Assembly (NCBI GenBank): GCA_049281195.1
Contig: JBAPRR010000454.1
Coordinates: 1 to 29,063, forward strand
Source: JBAPRR01 sp049281195
Lineage (GTDB): Bacteria > Actinomycetota > Acidimicrobiia > Acidimicrobiales > CAVXTF01
DNA: 29,063 bases
Direction of reading: 5' to 3'
Shown: one piece after another, positions 14,479 through 22,734 of the stretch
Layout: every line of letters begins with the position of its first letter
Position numbering within the stretch: position 1 is the stretch's first letter
Program-made: the position numbers and the translations under genes
The notes under the pieces: model-generated
Databases searched by the model: none
Told to the model about the DNA's origin: nothing
Seen by the model: only the letters and a program-made list of their open reading frames with translations

Positions 14479-15984
14479 CTACACCGATTCGCGACTGACT
14501 CCGATTCGTCCGGGGACCGCAACTCCTAAGTCCACTGCTCTTACACCTGCCGTCGACCGGGCAACGGATACATGTGGATCGTCCTCCCCGGAGACTTCTT
14601 CCAGGTTCCGGCGTGCAGGTTCAGGAAGGACAAGTGTAAGAAGAAATCCGAAAGCTGCAAATGCCGCAGCTACGCCGATCATCCCTCTAAGGCCGATGTG
14701 TCTTTGGAGGGTCGGAACCAGAAAGACACCGATGAACGCGCCGAGTTTCCCTATCCCCGCCGCAAGGCCATGCCCTGTGGTTCTCATGCTTACAGGGAAG
14801 ACTTCCGACGGCAGCACGAATGTCGTCGTATTCGGTCCGAACTCGACGAAGAAATAGCTGAGCCCGAAGATAAGAAGGAAAGGGGCCACATGGCTCGTCA
14901 GGAACGGTACGGCGCTAAGGACTAGAAACGCACCTGCAATGACCGCGAACCCGATCAACTGCAGTCTCTTGTGGCCGATCCTGTCCATCTTGGTGACCGC
15001 AAGTAGATACCCAGGCGCGGCGAACACGACGAAGATTCCAAGCGACCAGCAGAGCTGGATGATGAGGCTCGCGTGCGGTGAAACGCTCTTCAGGATCGCC
15101 GGGAGCGACAATGTGTTCCCGTAATACGCATAGTCGAAGAGGAACCACGCTCCAGCGGTCCCAAGGAGGAGAAGGAGCATCCGGGGATTCGTAAGGAAGG
15201 TCCTCAAACCCATACGACGGAGGCCCTCGTCGGCTGCTGATCCGTCTTTGACGACCCCGTCGGAAAACGAGGCGAGTTGGTGCACCGCTTTCTGACTGTT
15301 GCCTCGCACTCGCGCCTGGAACCGCGGCGACTCTGGCATCTTCATTCGGAGATACACCACGCCCGCGGCCGGTAGTGCTCCGAGTCCGAGCATGAGCCTC
15401 CATGTGAGGTCATGACTCACCCCGGAGCCCAGCAGGCACAAGCCGACGATCGGACCCACTATGAGACCGAGGGCCTGCATCGAGAACACGAGCCCGACGA
15501 GCCGCCCGCGATCTTCACGGTTCGAGTACTCGCTCATAAGCACCGCGGAAACCGGGTAATCCCCGCCGATCCCGAGACCGAGCAGGAGCCTGGCAAGCAC
15601 CAACCAAAGAAACCCGGTTGCAAAGGCCGAAGTGACGGCTCCAATGATCATTACCACCGCCACCGCTGCGTAGACGCTCTTACGGCCCAATACATCGGCG
15701 ATCCGACCGAAAATCACCGCTCCCAGAAATGCACCCAAGATCGCTGCCCCGGTCACCCAGCTGGTCTCCGTCGTAGACAGGTGCCACTGCGTCTTTACCA
15801 GTGTCGCCACCGTGCTGATCACGAAGAGGTCGTAAGCGTCAGTGAAGAACCCCATTCCGGAGATGACCACCGCCCGACTGTGGAAACGGCTCCGGGGGGC
15901 ATCGTTGAGCAGATCACTGACGGTGGGTGCCCCGGTCACCTGGCCATCAGAAGCCGGCCCCACCTCCGGCAGCGAAGAGCTCAC
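14479..15984 (-). CDS. MFS transporter, phosphate:H+ symporter (PHS)-like
   Basis: A 501-residue transporter with twelve predicted membrane segments. GMGFFTDAYDLFVIS near residue 43, GRIADVLGRKSVY in the first cytoplasmic loop, LLLGLGIGGDYPVSAVLMSEY and MPESPRF are the hallmark motifs of the PHS family (proton-coupled inorganic phosphate uptake), and the closely related metabolite symporters share them. Phosphate is the best guess but not proven. The start is a GTG preceded by AGGAGGGAAC. It is convergent with mgtC, whose stop lies 13 bp away; MgtC has been linked to phosphate handling elsewhere, though the opposite orientation gives no operon support. Confidence 0.87.
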   Translation of the reverse strand: MSSSLPEVGPASDGQVTGAPTVSDLLNDAPRSRFHSRAVVISGMGFFTDAYDLFVISTVATLVKTQWHLSTTETSWVTGAAILGAFLGAVIFGRIADVLGRKSVYAAVAVVMIIGAVTSAFATGFLWLVLARLLLGLGIGGDYPVSAVLMSEYSNREDRGRLVGLVFSMQALGLIVGPIVGLCLLGSGVSHDLTWRLMLGLGALPAAGVVYLRMKMPESPRFQARVRGNSQKAVHQLASFSDGVVKDGSAADEGLRRMGLRTFLTNPRMLLLLLGTAGAWFLFDYAYYGNTLSLPAILKSVSPHASLIIQLCWSLGIFVVFAAPGYLLAVTKMDRIGHKRLQLIGFAVIAGAFLVLSAVPFLTSHVAPFLLIFGLSYFFVEFGPNTTTFVLPSEVFPVSMRTTGHGLAAGIGKLGAFIGVFLVPTLQRHIGLRGMIGVAAAFAAFGFLLTLVLPEPARRNLEEVSGEDDPHVSVARSTAGVRAVDLGVAVPGRIGVSRESV

Positions 15985-16102
15985 GTTCCCTCCTGAGGAT
16001 CCCTTCCGACGGCGGTCAGCCTGGCAGGGTTACGTGACAGAAAGGTGATCTCCGGGTAATCGAATCGGGAACTAATGGTGAACCTAGGGTAAACAGTTCC
16101 TG

Positions 16103-16471
16103 ATGAGCGAAGGTTTCGACGAGCTGGGGAAAGGCTTGGCAGACGTGCAACACCTCGTTCGAACTCTGCAGGTCGCATTGGAGAACCGCGCGTTCAAAGA
16201 GGGCCGAAGCGCCGCCAACCAGTTAGTTAGTACAACGACTCGATGGATCAGCGAGGCTCAAGGGGATCCGACGTTCGACCCAGATCTAGGTGCAGCCCTT
16301 CAAGTCTTCAGGAACGCCGGCTTTGCCTTTCGGCGCCTCGCCAAATCAGATGGAGAAAGCCAGGAGCAATTGTCATTAGCGTGCTCCACCCTCCTCGCCC
16401 AGGGATCCGATCTTCTCCAGGCGTATGAGCGAGTTCAGGAATCAGATGATCAGGGACCGCACAGAGTCTGA
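16103..16471 (+). CDS. Helical protein of unknown function
   Basis: A 122-residue protein that is almost entirely helical: MSEGFDELGKGLADVQHLVRTLQVALENRAF at the start, then a middle helix, PDLGAALQVFRNAGFAFRRLAK and a final amphipathic helix. No cysteine pair, signal or membrane segment. I do not recognise the family; the start resembles short actinobacterial hypothetical proteins. No strong ribosome site precedes the ATG, but TAGGGT at 16086-16091 could be a -10 box giving a leaderless or near-leaderless mRNA. The neighbour upstream is the divergent MFS gene. Confidence 0.65.
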   Translation: MSEGFDELGKGLADVQHLVRTLQVALENRAFKEGRSAANQLVSTTTRWISEAQGDPTFDPDLGAALQVFRNAGFAFRRLAKSDGESQEQLSLACSTLLAQGSDLLQAYERVQESDDQGPHRV

Positions 16472-16607
16472 TGAGATGCCTTATAACGAGGAGCGCGCAC
16501 TCATCAATTTTGCGTCATTCAATCCGCCAACGGGTTTTACATATCGGCTGGTAGGAAAAAAACGTCGGGACCCGATGAGCGAACCTGGCACACCTCCCAA
16601 ATTGTAA

Positions 16608-17381
16608 ATGGGCTCGATCGAGTGGAACCTGCGTGCCTGGGACAATCCCGATTCCTGGATCCGAAGGGGTGACGGCTGGACGTTCCACGCCCGATCGTGT
16701 CGTCAGCCATACGCAAACTGGAAGGCATCCGTCGTAAAGACCTTTCTGGACCCGTTTTTAAGTGCAGACATCCGCGTGCTCGAGATCGCTCCCGGGCACG
16801 GCAGATGGACCGAGTTCATGATCGGAAGGTCCAAAAAGCTCACGGTGGTCGACCTGTGCCCGAGCTGCATCGAAATGTGCCGCAAACGATTTGAGCCGCA
16901 AAATCCCGAGATCGATTTCATCTGTAACGACGGTCGGTCCCTGCCCGTACCCAGTGAATCTGTCGACCTGGTGTGGTCCTTCGCCGCCTTCGTACACATC
17001 GAGCCTGACGACATCAGGACTTACCTGAAGGACATGACTCGGGTTCTGGCTCCCGGCGGCCGGTTCGTGATCCATCATCCTGGCTGGCCGAATTGGACAC
17101 TCATCCGTGCCCTCAACCGCCTTCCCAGCGAGCGAGGACGAGACCTTATGCGCATGCTTGCAGAAGGAACCTGGCACGATCGAGGGCAACGAACGGCGAT
17201 GTCTGCGGAACTCTTCCGATCGCTCGCCGCGGATGAAGGGCTCGTTGTCGATCAGCAGCTCCGAACTTGGGGGGACGACAGTCAATACGGACTGGCGTTC
17301 AAAGACGTCATCTCGATCGGAACGAGACCACCGTCATTGGGTGTCCTGCCTATCGGCGAGCAGGCATCAGCTGCTCGATGA
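16608..17381 (+). CDS. Class I SAM-dependent methyltransferase
   Basis: A 257-residue methyltransferase. RVLEIAPGHGRWTEFMI (about 56-72) is motif I, VVDLCPSCIEMCRKRF the acidic second strand, FICNDGRSLPVPSESVDLVWSFAAFVHI motif II/III, and VLAPGGRFVIHHPGWPN motif post-III. The opening EWNLRAWDNPDSW with GDGW is that of a branch often found in polysaccharide or secondary-metabolite clusters; the acceptor is unknown. No Shine-Dalgarno sequence is seen, and the ATG directly follows the TAA of a 60-codon open frame in the same frame (TAAATG), noted in the findings. Its last 32 bases overlap, tail to tail, the end of the TetR gene on the other strand. Confidence 0.87.
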   Translation: MGSIEWNLRAWDNPDSWIRRGDGWTFHARSCRQPYANWKASVVKTFLDPFLSADIRVLEIAPGHGRWTEFMIGRSKKLTVVDLCPSCIEMCRKRFEPQNPEIDFICNDGRSLPVPSESVDLVWSFAAFVHIEPDDIRTYLKDMTRVLAPGGRFVIHHPGWPNWTLIRALNRLPSERGRDLMRMLAEGTWHDRGQRTAMSAELFRSLAADEGLVVDQQLRTWGDDSQYGLAFKDVISIGTRPPSLGVLPIGEQASAAR

Positions 17382-17958
17382 GAGTCGAGACGGCTCCCAT
17401 ATAGGGCTCGACGTCGAGCAGCGGATCCCAAGTCTGCTGAACGACCAGCCCCTGGAAGAGAGAGGCGCATACGCGCGCCGCTCCACCAGGGTCGATGGGA
17501 GCCGCCAGGTACCCGGCTTGTTGAGCTTTTTCGAACAAGGAGGTCAGCTGGTCGATCGGAGCATCGAGACCCGACCGCACCACCTCCATAATCCGTGGAT
17601 TCCGCAGGGCCTCGGCCCAGAGCTGAACCGTCACCCTCCTCCAGCGACGCTCCGCCGGATCGTTGAGCCGACCGAGGGAGGCCCGGGCGAGTTGAATCAG
17701 GGCTTCACGCGGATCTTCGAACTCCTCGATCCTTTCGAGAACAGAAGCCTCGGGAGCATGATGATCGTTGGCAATCGCGGCGACAATGTCTTCCTTGGAT
17801 GCGAAGTATCGGTAGATGGATCCGGCGCTCATCCCGGTCTCCGTGATGATGTTCTGCATCGTCGTGCGGTGAAATCCTTCGCGTGAGAAACACTCGACGG
17901 CTGCATCCATGATCTGCTGGCGTCTCGCTGACAGATGTTCTTCAGTGACCTTCGGCAT
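17350..17958 (-). CDS. TetR-family transcriptional regulator
   Basis: A 202-residue TetR regulator. Residues 10-58 are the DNA-binding domain (RRQQIMDAAVECFSREGFHRTTMQNIITETGMSAGSIYRYFASKEDIV); the C-terminal helices form the ligand and dimer domain (AcrR/TetR_C_6-like). It starts three bases after the stop of the TIGR00027 methyltransferase gene, so both are one operon, and the operator-like site at 18838-18861 upstream of that gene is its probable target. That gives an autoregulated methyltransferase-regulator unit. The 3' end overlaps the convergent methyltransferase gene by 32 bp. The ligand is unknown. Confidence 0.9.
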   Translation of the reverse strand: MPKVTEEHLSARRQQIMDAAVECFSREGFHRTTMQNIITETGMSAGSIYRYFASKEDIVAAIANDHHAPEASVLERIEEFEDPREALIQLARASLGRLNDPAERRWRRVTVQLWAEALRNPRIMEVVRSGLDAPIDQLTSLFEKAQQAGYLAAPIDPGGAARVCASLFQGLVVQQTWDPLLDVEPYMGAVSTLIEQLMPARR

Positions 17959-17961
17959 GGA

Positions 17962-18825
17962 TCAATCCTTTGTCGCCTTGACCACGTGGTAGTAGTCGGG
18001 AAGGTCCCCTTCGTCAGGCCACACCTTCGCTCCGGCCTGCCGCACGGTGGTGTCCCATCTCAGCGTGAACCCGTGTTGGGACAAATACTCGCCGACCTCC
18101 CCAGGATCGAATCCAAACGTGAACGGTTCTCCCACATTCTTTACGGCCTTGACGGTCGTACGAGCCCCGTCAAACTCAACGGACCCGTCGATGACGCCTT
18201 TGTGTACATAGGTGAACAGGAACGGGGAACCCGGTGCCTGAAATTGGACAACGAGGCGCATCGTGGTGTCGACCGCCTTGCTGTCGAGATAATTCGTCAC
18301 TCCTTCCCACAGCACGAGGGTCTTCAGGCCTGCTGAAAACCCAGCGACCTCCAAACGGCTATCGAGCTCGTCGCGGCCGAAAACGACGGGAACCATGCTG
18401 ACGGTCCGATGCGCTTGCACATGAGCGAGAGCGAGGCGCTTCATTCGTTGGGTGTCCGGATGGTCAACCTCGAAGACCGGCAGATCGTCCAGCGCGCCGA
18501 TCCGGTACGCGCGGGAATCGAATCCGGCGCCGAGGATCAGCACCTGTTCCACGCCGGCTGCGGAGCTCGCAACCTCATCATCGATCACCCGCGTCCGAGC
18601 GACCACGCCCCCGCGCACGCAGGGCCAACGACGATCGATGTATCGCTCGAGCGCAACCCTGAGCAACCCGACACGTCCGGCCCGAGCGAGCGCCCGGAAC
18701 TCCGTCGGCAGGAATCGCTCCGCATAGCGATCGTCGGCAACCCTTTCAGCGAGGGGATGCCGGGCATCCAGGGCCCGAAAAAGGGCGTTCTGAGCCGCAG
18801 TTCTGCTGGGTCTGCCAGATTCCAT
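17962..18825 (-). CDS. TIGR00027-family SAM-dependent methyltransferase (leucine carboxyl methyltransferase-like)
   Basis: A 287-residue methyltransferase of the family abundant in mycobacteria (TIGR00027, LCM fold). SRTAAQNALFRALDARHP opens the protein; QVLILGAGFDSRAYR (94-108) binds SAM and FEVDHPDTQRMKR (118-130) is the family signature; LVLWEGVTNYLD follows. Members are thought to O-methylate carboxylic acids of small molecules, with few substrates known. GGAG lies about six bases before the ATG. It is the first gene of an operon with a TetR regulator. Confidence 0.92.
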   Translation of the reverse strand: MESGRPSRTAAQNALFRALDARHPLAERVADDRYAERFLPTEFRALARAGRVGLLRVALERYIDRRWPCVRGGVVARTRVIDDEVASSAAGVEQVLILGAGFDSRAYRIGALDDLPVFEVDHPDTQRMKRLALAHVQAHRTVSMVPVVFGRDELDSRLEVAGFSAGLKTLVLWEGVTNYLDSKAVDTTMRLVVQFQAPGSPFLFTYVHKGVIDGSVEFDGARTTVKAVKNVGEPFTFGFDPGEVGEYLSQHGFTLRWDTTVRQAGAKVWPDEGDLPDYYHVVKATKD

Positions 18826-18837
18826 CGTCGCTCCATA

Positions 18838-18861
18838 AAAAACGAATGTTCATTCATTTTT
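18838..18861. promoter_or_regulatory. Operator-like inverted repeat upstream of the methyltransferase-TetR operon
   Basis: AAAAA-C-GAATG-TT-CATTC-A-TTTTT reads almost as a perfect inverted repeat (five plus five pairs with a C/A mismatch, two-base centre). GAATG...CATTC is the classic shape of AcrR/TetR-type operators. It sits just upstream of the ribosome site of the methyltransferase gene, so a bound repressor would block transcription there, and it may also affect the divergent coiled-coil gene 60 bp away. Confidence 0.6.
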
Positions 18862-18920
18862 GACGGACACATGTTCCCTGTCAAGGCCTTTGAAGGAAGA
18901 CCGACTCGGAGGAGCTCGCC

Positions 18921-19829
18921 TTGGGCGATATTGATCCCATGGATTTCAACGAAGCCGCCGACGAGCTGTACGGCCTGCCTCCGAGCGAGTTCACATCTAG
19001 GCGTGACGCGCTGGCCACCGACGCTCGAAAGTCCGGCGATAAAGATCTCGCCGACCTCGTAAAAAGGCTTCGGCGCCCGACCGTTGGCGCATGGCTCGTC
19101 AATGCGCTTTCTCGCCAGCAGACGGAGGGGATGCAGCGCCTGATCGACCTGGGTGAGACCATGCGAACCGCTCAGAGGAACCTCGCCGGCGATGAGCTGA
19201 AGGACCTGTCGCGGCAGCGTCAGAGCCTGATTTCTGAGCTCGCAAGGGACGCAAAGCGGATCGCCTCGTCGTACGGTCAACCCGCAAACGACAGCGCACT
19301 GCAGGACCTGACCCGTACGCTCGACGCGGCAGTTGCCGACTCGGATGCAGCAGAGGAGGTGAAGGGTGGCCGGCTCACCGCCGCCCTCCAGTACTCCGGA
19401 TTCGGTGACTTCGGCCCATCCGATCTGCCTGCTCGGGCGGTCGTGGACAAAGACGCCAAGCGAGGTACGCAAAAGGCTCCTAACAAAGCGACCGTCACCG
19501 CCTCCGAGGCGGATACGTCTTCCCTGGACAATGCACGCCGGGTTCTTAAGGAAGCTGAGGCGACCAAGGTGGCTTTGGAACGAGATGTTCGGTCGAAGGA
19601 ATCCGCCCTCGACAGAGCCGATGACGAATGCGGACGGCTCGGCGAGCGGGTCGCCGAACTGGACAAGCAATTGTCGAAGCTACGGGAGGCCCGACGCAAA
19701 GCCGAGTCAGGCAGGATCGCTGCCCAAAAGGAGCTCGAGGCGGCCCGCCTGCGTCTGCACCAATCCGAGAAGGCCGCAACCAGAGCCTCGTCCTCGGTCA
19801 ACCGCATTACATCAAAGAAAAGAGGCTGA
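18921..19829 (+). CDS. Actinobacterial coiled-coil protein of unknown function
   Basis: A 302-residue charged protein. The N-terminal domain contains ELYGLPPSEFTSRRDALATDARKSGDKDLADLVKRLRRPTVGAWLVNALSR (about 16-66), a motif I know from a widespread uncharacterised actinobacterial family. A long coiled coil occupies about 195-290 (NARRVLKEAEATKVALERD, then heptads to KELEAARLRLHQSEKA), and the end is basic (ITSKKRG). It has no signal or membrane segment, so it is cytoplasmic. I start it at a TTG because GGAGGAG lies exactly six bases before it; the ATG six codons later would be too far away. It is divergent from the methyltransferase-TetR operon. Confidence 0.8.
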   Translation: MGDIDPMDFNEAADELYGLPPSEFTSRRDALATDARKSGDKDLADLVKRLRRPTVGAWLVNALSRQQTEGMQRLIDLGETMRTAQRNLAGDELKDLSRQRQSLISELARDAKRIASSYGQPANDSALQDLTRTLDAAVADSDAAEEVKGGRLTAALQYSGFGDFGPSDLPARAVVDKDAKRGTQKAPNKATVTASEADTSSLDNARRVLKEAEATKVALERDVRSKESALDRADDECGRLGERVAELDKQLSKLREARRKAESGRIAAQKELEAARLRLHQSEKAATRASSSVNRITSKKRG

Positions 19830-20105
19830 GGTCCGAAGGGCTTTCTGGACCATTCTGAGTGACTCAAACCCGACCGGATCGACCTCCCTTCGAGGGACGG
19901 CAGGCCTCCAGACCCGAAAAAGCTTGTCCAGTGGTGAAAACGGTTTAGAAGGCTCATGGCGATTGGCAGGAAAGACCCTGCTCTGAGAATGTGGGTCCCC
20001 TAGGATGCGGGCCACGAAACTGGTTTCGCAGAGCAAACGGATCAGTGACGTTTAGACGCCGTGTACCAAACCGGGAGCGAAACCGTTGAAAAATGAGCCT
20101 CATCG
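19830..20105. other. Intergenic region upstream of the desaturase gene
   Basis: A 276-bp region with no gene. It holds CGAAAC-TG-GTTTCG (20015-20028), a perfect 6-2-6 inverted repeat, and a separated pair AACGGTTT (19939-19946) / AAACCGTT (20080-20087), the latter about 20 bp before the desaturase start. GGTCC...GGACC (19830-19851) follows the coiled-coil gene stop as a very weak hairpin. The palindrome could be an operator for the desaturase, as TetR-type regulators commonly control such genes; this is inference. Confidence 0.35.
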
Positions 20106-20975
20106 ATGACCCTTGTAAATGCCTTGCCGAAAGAAGCCACCCTCGAACCACCAAAGCGGGTTGAGCACGGGACCGACTGGCTGTCCGCAGTTCCTTTTAT
20201 TGCCCTTCACCTCGCTCCTCTTCTCATATTCTTCACCGGGTTCAGTCTCAGCGACATCGTCCTGGTAGTCGCTCTCTACGTGGTGAGGATGTTCTTTATA
20301 ACTGCGGGCTACCACCGCTACTTCTCGCACCGCAGCTACCGGCTTTCACGGGTCCCTCAATTCGTCATGGCGATCGGAGGAATCACCGCGGCGCAGAAGG
20401 GGCCCCTGTGGTGGTCGGGACACCATCGCCGTCACCACCGTGCCCCGGACACCGAGCGCGACGTCCACTCCCCGATAGATGGGGTGTGGTGGAGCCACGT
20501 TGGTTGGGTCCTGTCCCGCAAGTACAAGGAAACCGACATCGAGGCCGTTTCTGACTTCGCCCGCTTTCCCGAGCTGGTGGCAGTCGACCGCCTGCAGGCG
20601 CTGGGCCCATGGGTGCTAGGGATCCTTTGTGTCGTGTTCTTCGGCTGGGCCGGTTTCGTCGCCTTCGCGATTTCGACCGTTGCACTTTGGCACGCGACGT
20701 TCGCGGTCAACTCGGTCGCGCACCTGGTAGGTCGGCGTCGCTACGAAACGCCCGACACCAGCCGCAACTGTTGGCCTGTGGCGCTTCTCACTCTCGGAGA
20801 AGGCTGGCACAACAATCATCACCACTACCCCCCTTCGGTGCGACAGGGACACAGGTGGTGGGAGGTCGACTGCACCTGGTACGGACTCCGCGCCATGGCT
20901 TTGCTCGGACTCGCCCATGACCTGCGTCCCGTGTCTCAGAAGGTTCTAACCGCCAGGCTGGTGCAGAGACGCTGA
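20106..20975 (+). CDS. Membrane acyl-CoA (Delta9-type) fatty acid desaturase
   Basis: A 289-residue membrane di-iron desaturase, which introduces a cis double bond into acyl-CoA or acyl-lipid using oxygen and reduced electron carrier, adjusting membrane fluidity. The three histidine boxes are present: HRYFSH (70-75), HHRRHH (106-111) and HNNHHH (235-240), plus NSVAH (202-206), as in stearoyl-CoA desaturases, with four hydrophobic segments in two pairs around them. GGITAAQKGPLWWSGHHRRHH is characteristic. The length is a little short of the fungal enzymes (no cytochrome b5 domain) and normal for bacteria. The ATG has no clear ribosome site. The next gene (TIGR01777) follows after 19 bp, suggesting one transcript. 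Confidence 0.93.
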   Translation: MTLVNALPKEATLEPPKRVEHGTDWLSAVPFIALHLAPLLIFFTGFSLSDIVLVVALYVVRMFFITAGYHRYFSHRSYRLSRVPQFVMAIGGITAAQKGPLWWSGHHRRHHRAPDTERDVHSPIDGVWWSHVGWVLSRKYKETDIEAVSDFARFPELVAVDRLQALGPWVLGILCVVFFGWAGFVAFAISTVALWHATFAVNSVAHLVGRRRYETPDTSRNCWPVALLTLGEGWHNNHHHYPPSVRQGHRWWEVDCTWYGLRAMALLGLAHDLRPVSQKVLTARLVQRR

Positions 20976-20994
20976 GCGTGAAGGCGTCCGGCAG

Positions 20995-21918
20995 ATGAAC
21001 GTGCTGATCAGTGGAGCACACGGATTGGTCGGCTCAGCACTCGTGTCGGAGATGAATGGATCAGGTCACAGAGTCGCCACCCTCGAACGCGCCGGATCCA
21101 GTACGCAGGCTTTCTCGAACAAAGCCCGATCGATCCGCTGGAACCCCGAAGCCGGAGAAATGGATCGGGAGCAGCTCGCCGATGGAGGTCCGTTCGATGC
21201 GGTCGTTCATCTGGCTGGAGCAGGAATCGGCGACAGCAGATGGAGTCCCGCCCGCAAAAAGGTCATCGCGGACAGCAGGATCCTCTCCACTCGTCTGCTT
21301 GCAGAAGCGATAGCGCTACTCGATCCGATGCCCAATGTGATGGTCTGCGCATCGGCGATAGGCATCTATGGCAACCGATCCGACGAAGCGCTCACCGAAG
21401 AGAGTCATCTGGGCACCGGTTTTCTCGCCGATCTGTGCAAGGGATGGGAACAAGCCGCCGATCCGGCGCGTGAGGCGGGCATCCGGGTCGTGGAACTGCG
21501 TTCGGGGATCGTGCTCGCAGCCCATGGAGGCGCCTTGGCGCGCCAACTAACGCTGTTTCGAACCGGACTGGGCGGGCGGCTCGGAGATGGACGGCAATAC
21601 GTCAGCTGGATCTCGCTCGACGATGAGATCGCAGTGATCCTCTACGCGATCGACGATCCCACACTGGGCGGCCCGGTAAACGCGACAAGCCCTCATCCGG
21701 TCACGAACGCCGCCTTCACAAAAGCGTTGGGGCACGCATTGCACCGGCCCGCACTCTTCGTCGTGCCCAGGCCGGCTATCCGCTTGGCGTTCGGCAGCCA
21801 AATGGCGGACGAGATGATCCTCGCCAGCCAACGCGTCCTACCCGCCAAGCTCCTTGAGCATGACCACCAGTTTCTGCACCCCGACCTCGAAACGGCTTTC
21901 GAGGCGGTGCTCAGCTGA
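20995..21918 (+). CDS. TIGR01777-family NAD(P)-dependent epimerase/dehydratase-like protein
   Basis: A 307-residue atypical short-chain dehydrogenase of the YfcH-like TIGR01777 family. NVLISGAHGLVGSAL (2-16) is the Rossmann dinucleotide site; IRWNPEAGEMDREQL, VVHLAGAGIGDSRW, VCASAIGIYGNR, LCKGWEQAADPARE and VELRSGIVLA follow in the family order. DUF1731 forms the end (from about RPAIRLAFGSQMADEMILASQRVLPAKL). The reaction is not known for any member. It is 19 bp downstream of the desaturase and on the same strand, probably co-transcribed. The ATG lacks a strong ribosome site; CCGGCAG lies before it. Confidence 0.92.
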   Translation: MNVLISGAHGLVGSALVSEMNGSGHRVATLERAGSSTQAFSNKARSIRWNPEAGEMDREQLADGGPFDAVVHLAGAGIGDSRWSPARKKVIADSRILSTRLLAEAIALLDPMPNVMVCASAIGIYGNRSDEALTEESHLGTGFLADLCKGWEQAADPAREAGIRVVELRSGIVLAAHGGALARQLTLFRTGLGGRLGDGRQYVSWISLDDEIAVILYAIDDPTLGGPVNATSPHPVTNAAFTKALGHALHRPALFVVPRPAIRLAFGSQMADEMILASQRVLPAKLLEHDHQFLHPDLETAFEAVLS

Positions 21919-22299
21919 CATGCCGCGTCGCCCTGATCGGCCCACAAGCAGTCAGGTATCCGGAGATTCCCTTAAGCACAACAGGTGTCCGGCAAACACT
22001 CCCAGCAATAACCCAGCGGGATCCCCATAGCCGGGCCTTTTGTCGACTGTCAGAGCATCCTCACGGTCAATAAGGGGAGCGTTGCTGTCATTTTGCTTGT
22101 AGCCACTGACAAGTTGGTCGAAACTGCATGCGGACAGCACCGTCCTCGTGAGTCAAGATGCTTGACCCACTGCAGCCAGTTCGCGAGGCTTAGTTGGTAC
22201 AGCGTTGCGATTCCCTCTGACTCGGACCTTCCACTGGGTCAGGAGAATTGATCTGTCTCCACACTTGGCCAATCAGCCAATCAATTGAAGAGGGGAACC
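21919..22299. other. 381-bp intergenic region, leader of the secreted-protein gene
   Basis: No gene is recognised. A minus-strand open frame (21952-22140) has no family or ribosome support. Near the right end, AATTGAT (22246-22252) and ATCAATT (22280-22286) form an inverted pair enclosing a tandem repeat GCCAATCA x2 (22268-22283), directly before the ribosome site of the secreted-protein gene; this could fold in the mRNA leader. GTCAAG-ATG-CTTGAC (22152-22166) is a second inverted repeat. The left half resembles no element I know. Confidence 0.35.
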
Positions 22300-22719
22300 A
22301 TGCGCAAGATGTTCAGACGACTGACCATTGTGTCGGTCCTTATCCTGCCTGTGTCCGCAGGACTCCTTGCGGGATCCGCGGATGCGGCAAGCTCGAGCGT
22401 TGGGGTAATAACAACGCCGCCGAACGTCAATCTTTCCGGAAGCGGCCACTCGGTGAGCTGGAGCCAGTCGACTCTTAAACTCGTGCAGGTGAAAGGCACA
22501 TGCTCGAGTTCTAACTACAACTTCAGCGTGACCAACACGACGTCACACAAGCAGACGATCTTCGCCAACCACGCGAATCCGTTCCACATTCAGCCGGCGG
22601 CGATCTCCTACGTGTGTGCTCCCATCGGAGCGACCGTGTACACGATCGCCTCCTCCAAGGGCCAGAGACTCAAGGTGGAGACGATTCCGGCCTCCACTCC
22701 GGTCTCTTCAGCGTCCTAA
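22300..22719 (+). CDS. Small secreted two-cysteine protein (family S, copy A)
   Basis: A 139-residue exported protein. Residues 1-29 (MRKMFRRLTIVSVLILPVSAGLLAGSADA) give a classic signal peptide with an ADA cleavage end. The mature part contains NVNLSGSG (42-49), Cys68, SNYNFSVTNTT (71-81), IQP (97-99) and Cys106, followed by VYTIASSKGQRLKVET. It shares this order with the protein at 26202-26648 (clear homologue: LSGSG, SNY-x-FS, QxxxxN, YT-x-A-x-x-S, LKV-x-T) and more distantly with the one at 4880-5311; the cysteines are 38 residues apart in all three. I start at the ATG behind GAAGAGGGG, not the upstream TTG. A strong terminator follows the stop. Function unknown; probably an extracellular or cell-wall beta-sandwich. 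Confidence 0.85.
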   Translation: MRKMFRRLTIVSVLILPVSAGLLAGSADAASSSVGVITTPPNVNLSGSGHSVSWSQSTLKLVQVKGTCSSSNYNFSVTNTTSHKQTIFANHANPFHIQPAAISYVCAPIGATVYTIASSKGQRLKVETIPASTPVSSAS

Positions 22720-22734
22720 TCTCACGAGTTCTCT

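Noticed and set aside
17350..17381. Tail-to-tail overlap of methyltransferase and TetR genes as a regulatory device
   Set aside because: Short convergent overlaps are common in compact genomes and nothing else points to function.
18585..19670. 361-codon minus-strand frame
   Set aside because: It covers the end of the TIGR00027 methyltransferase region and the coiled-coil gene in the wrong frames; both of those are supported by motifs and ribosome sites.
21952..22140. Minus-strand 62-codon frame in the large intergenic gap
   Set aside because: No ribosome site, no recognised domain and no context; it is most likely chance in a gene-free region.
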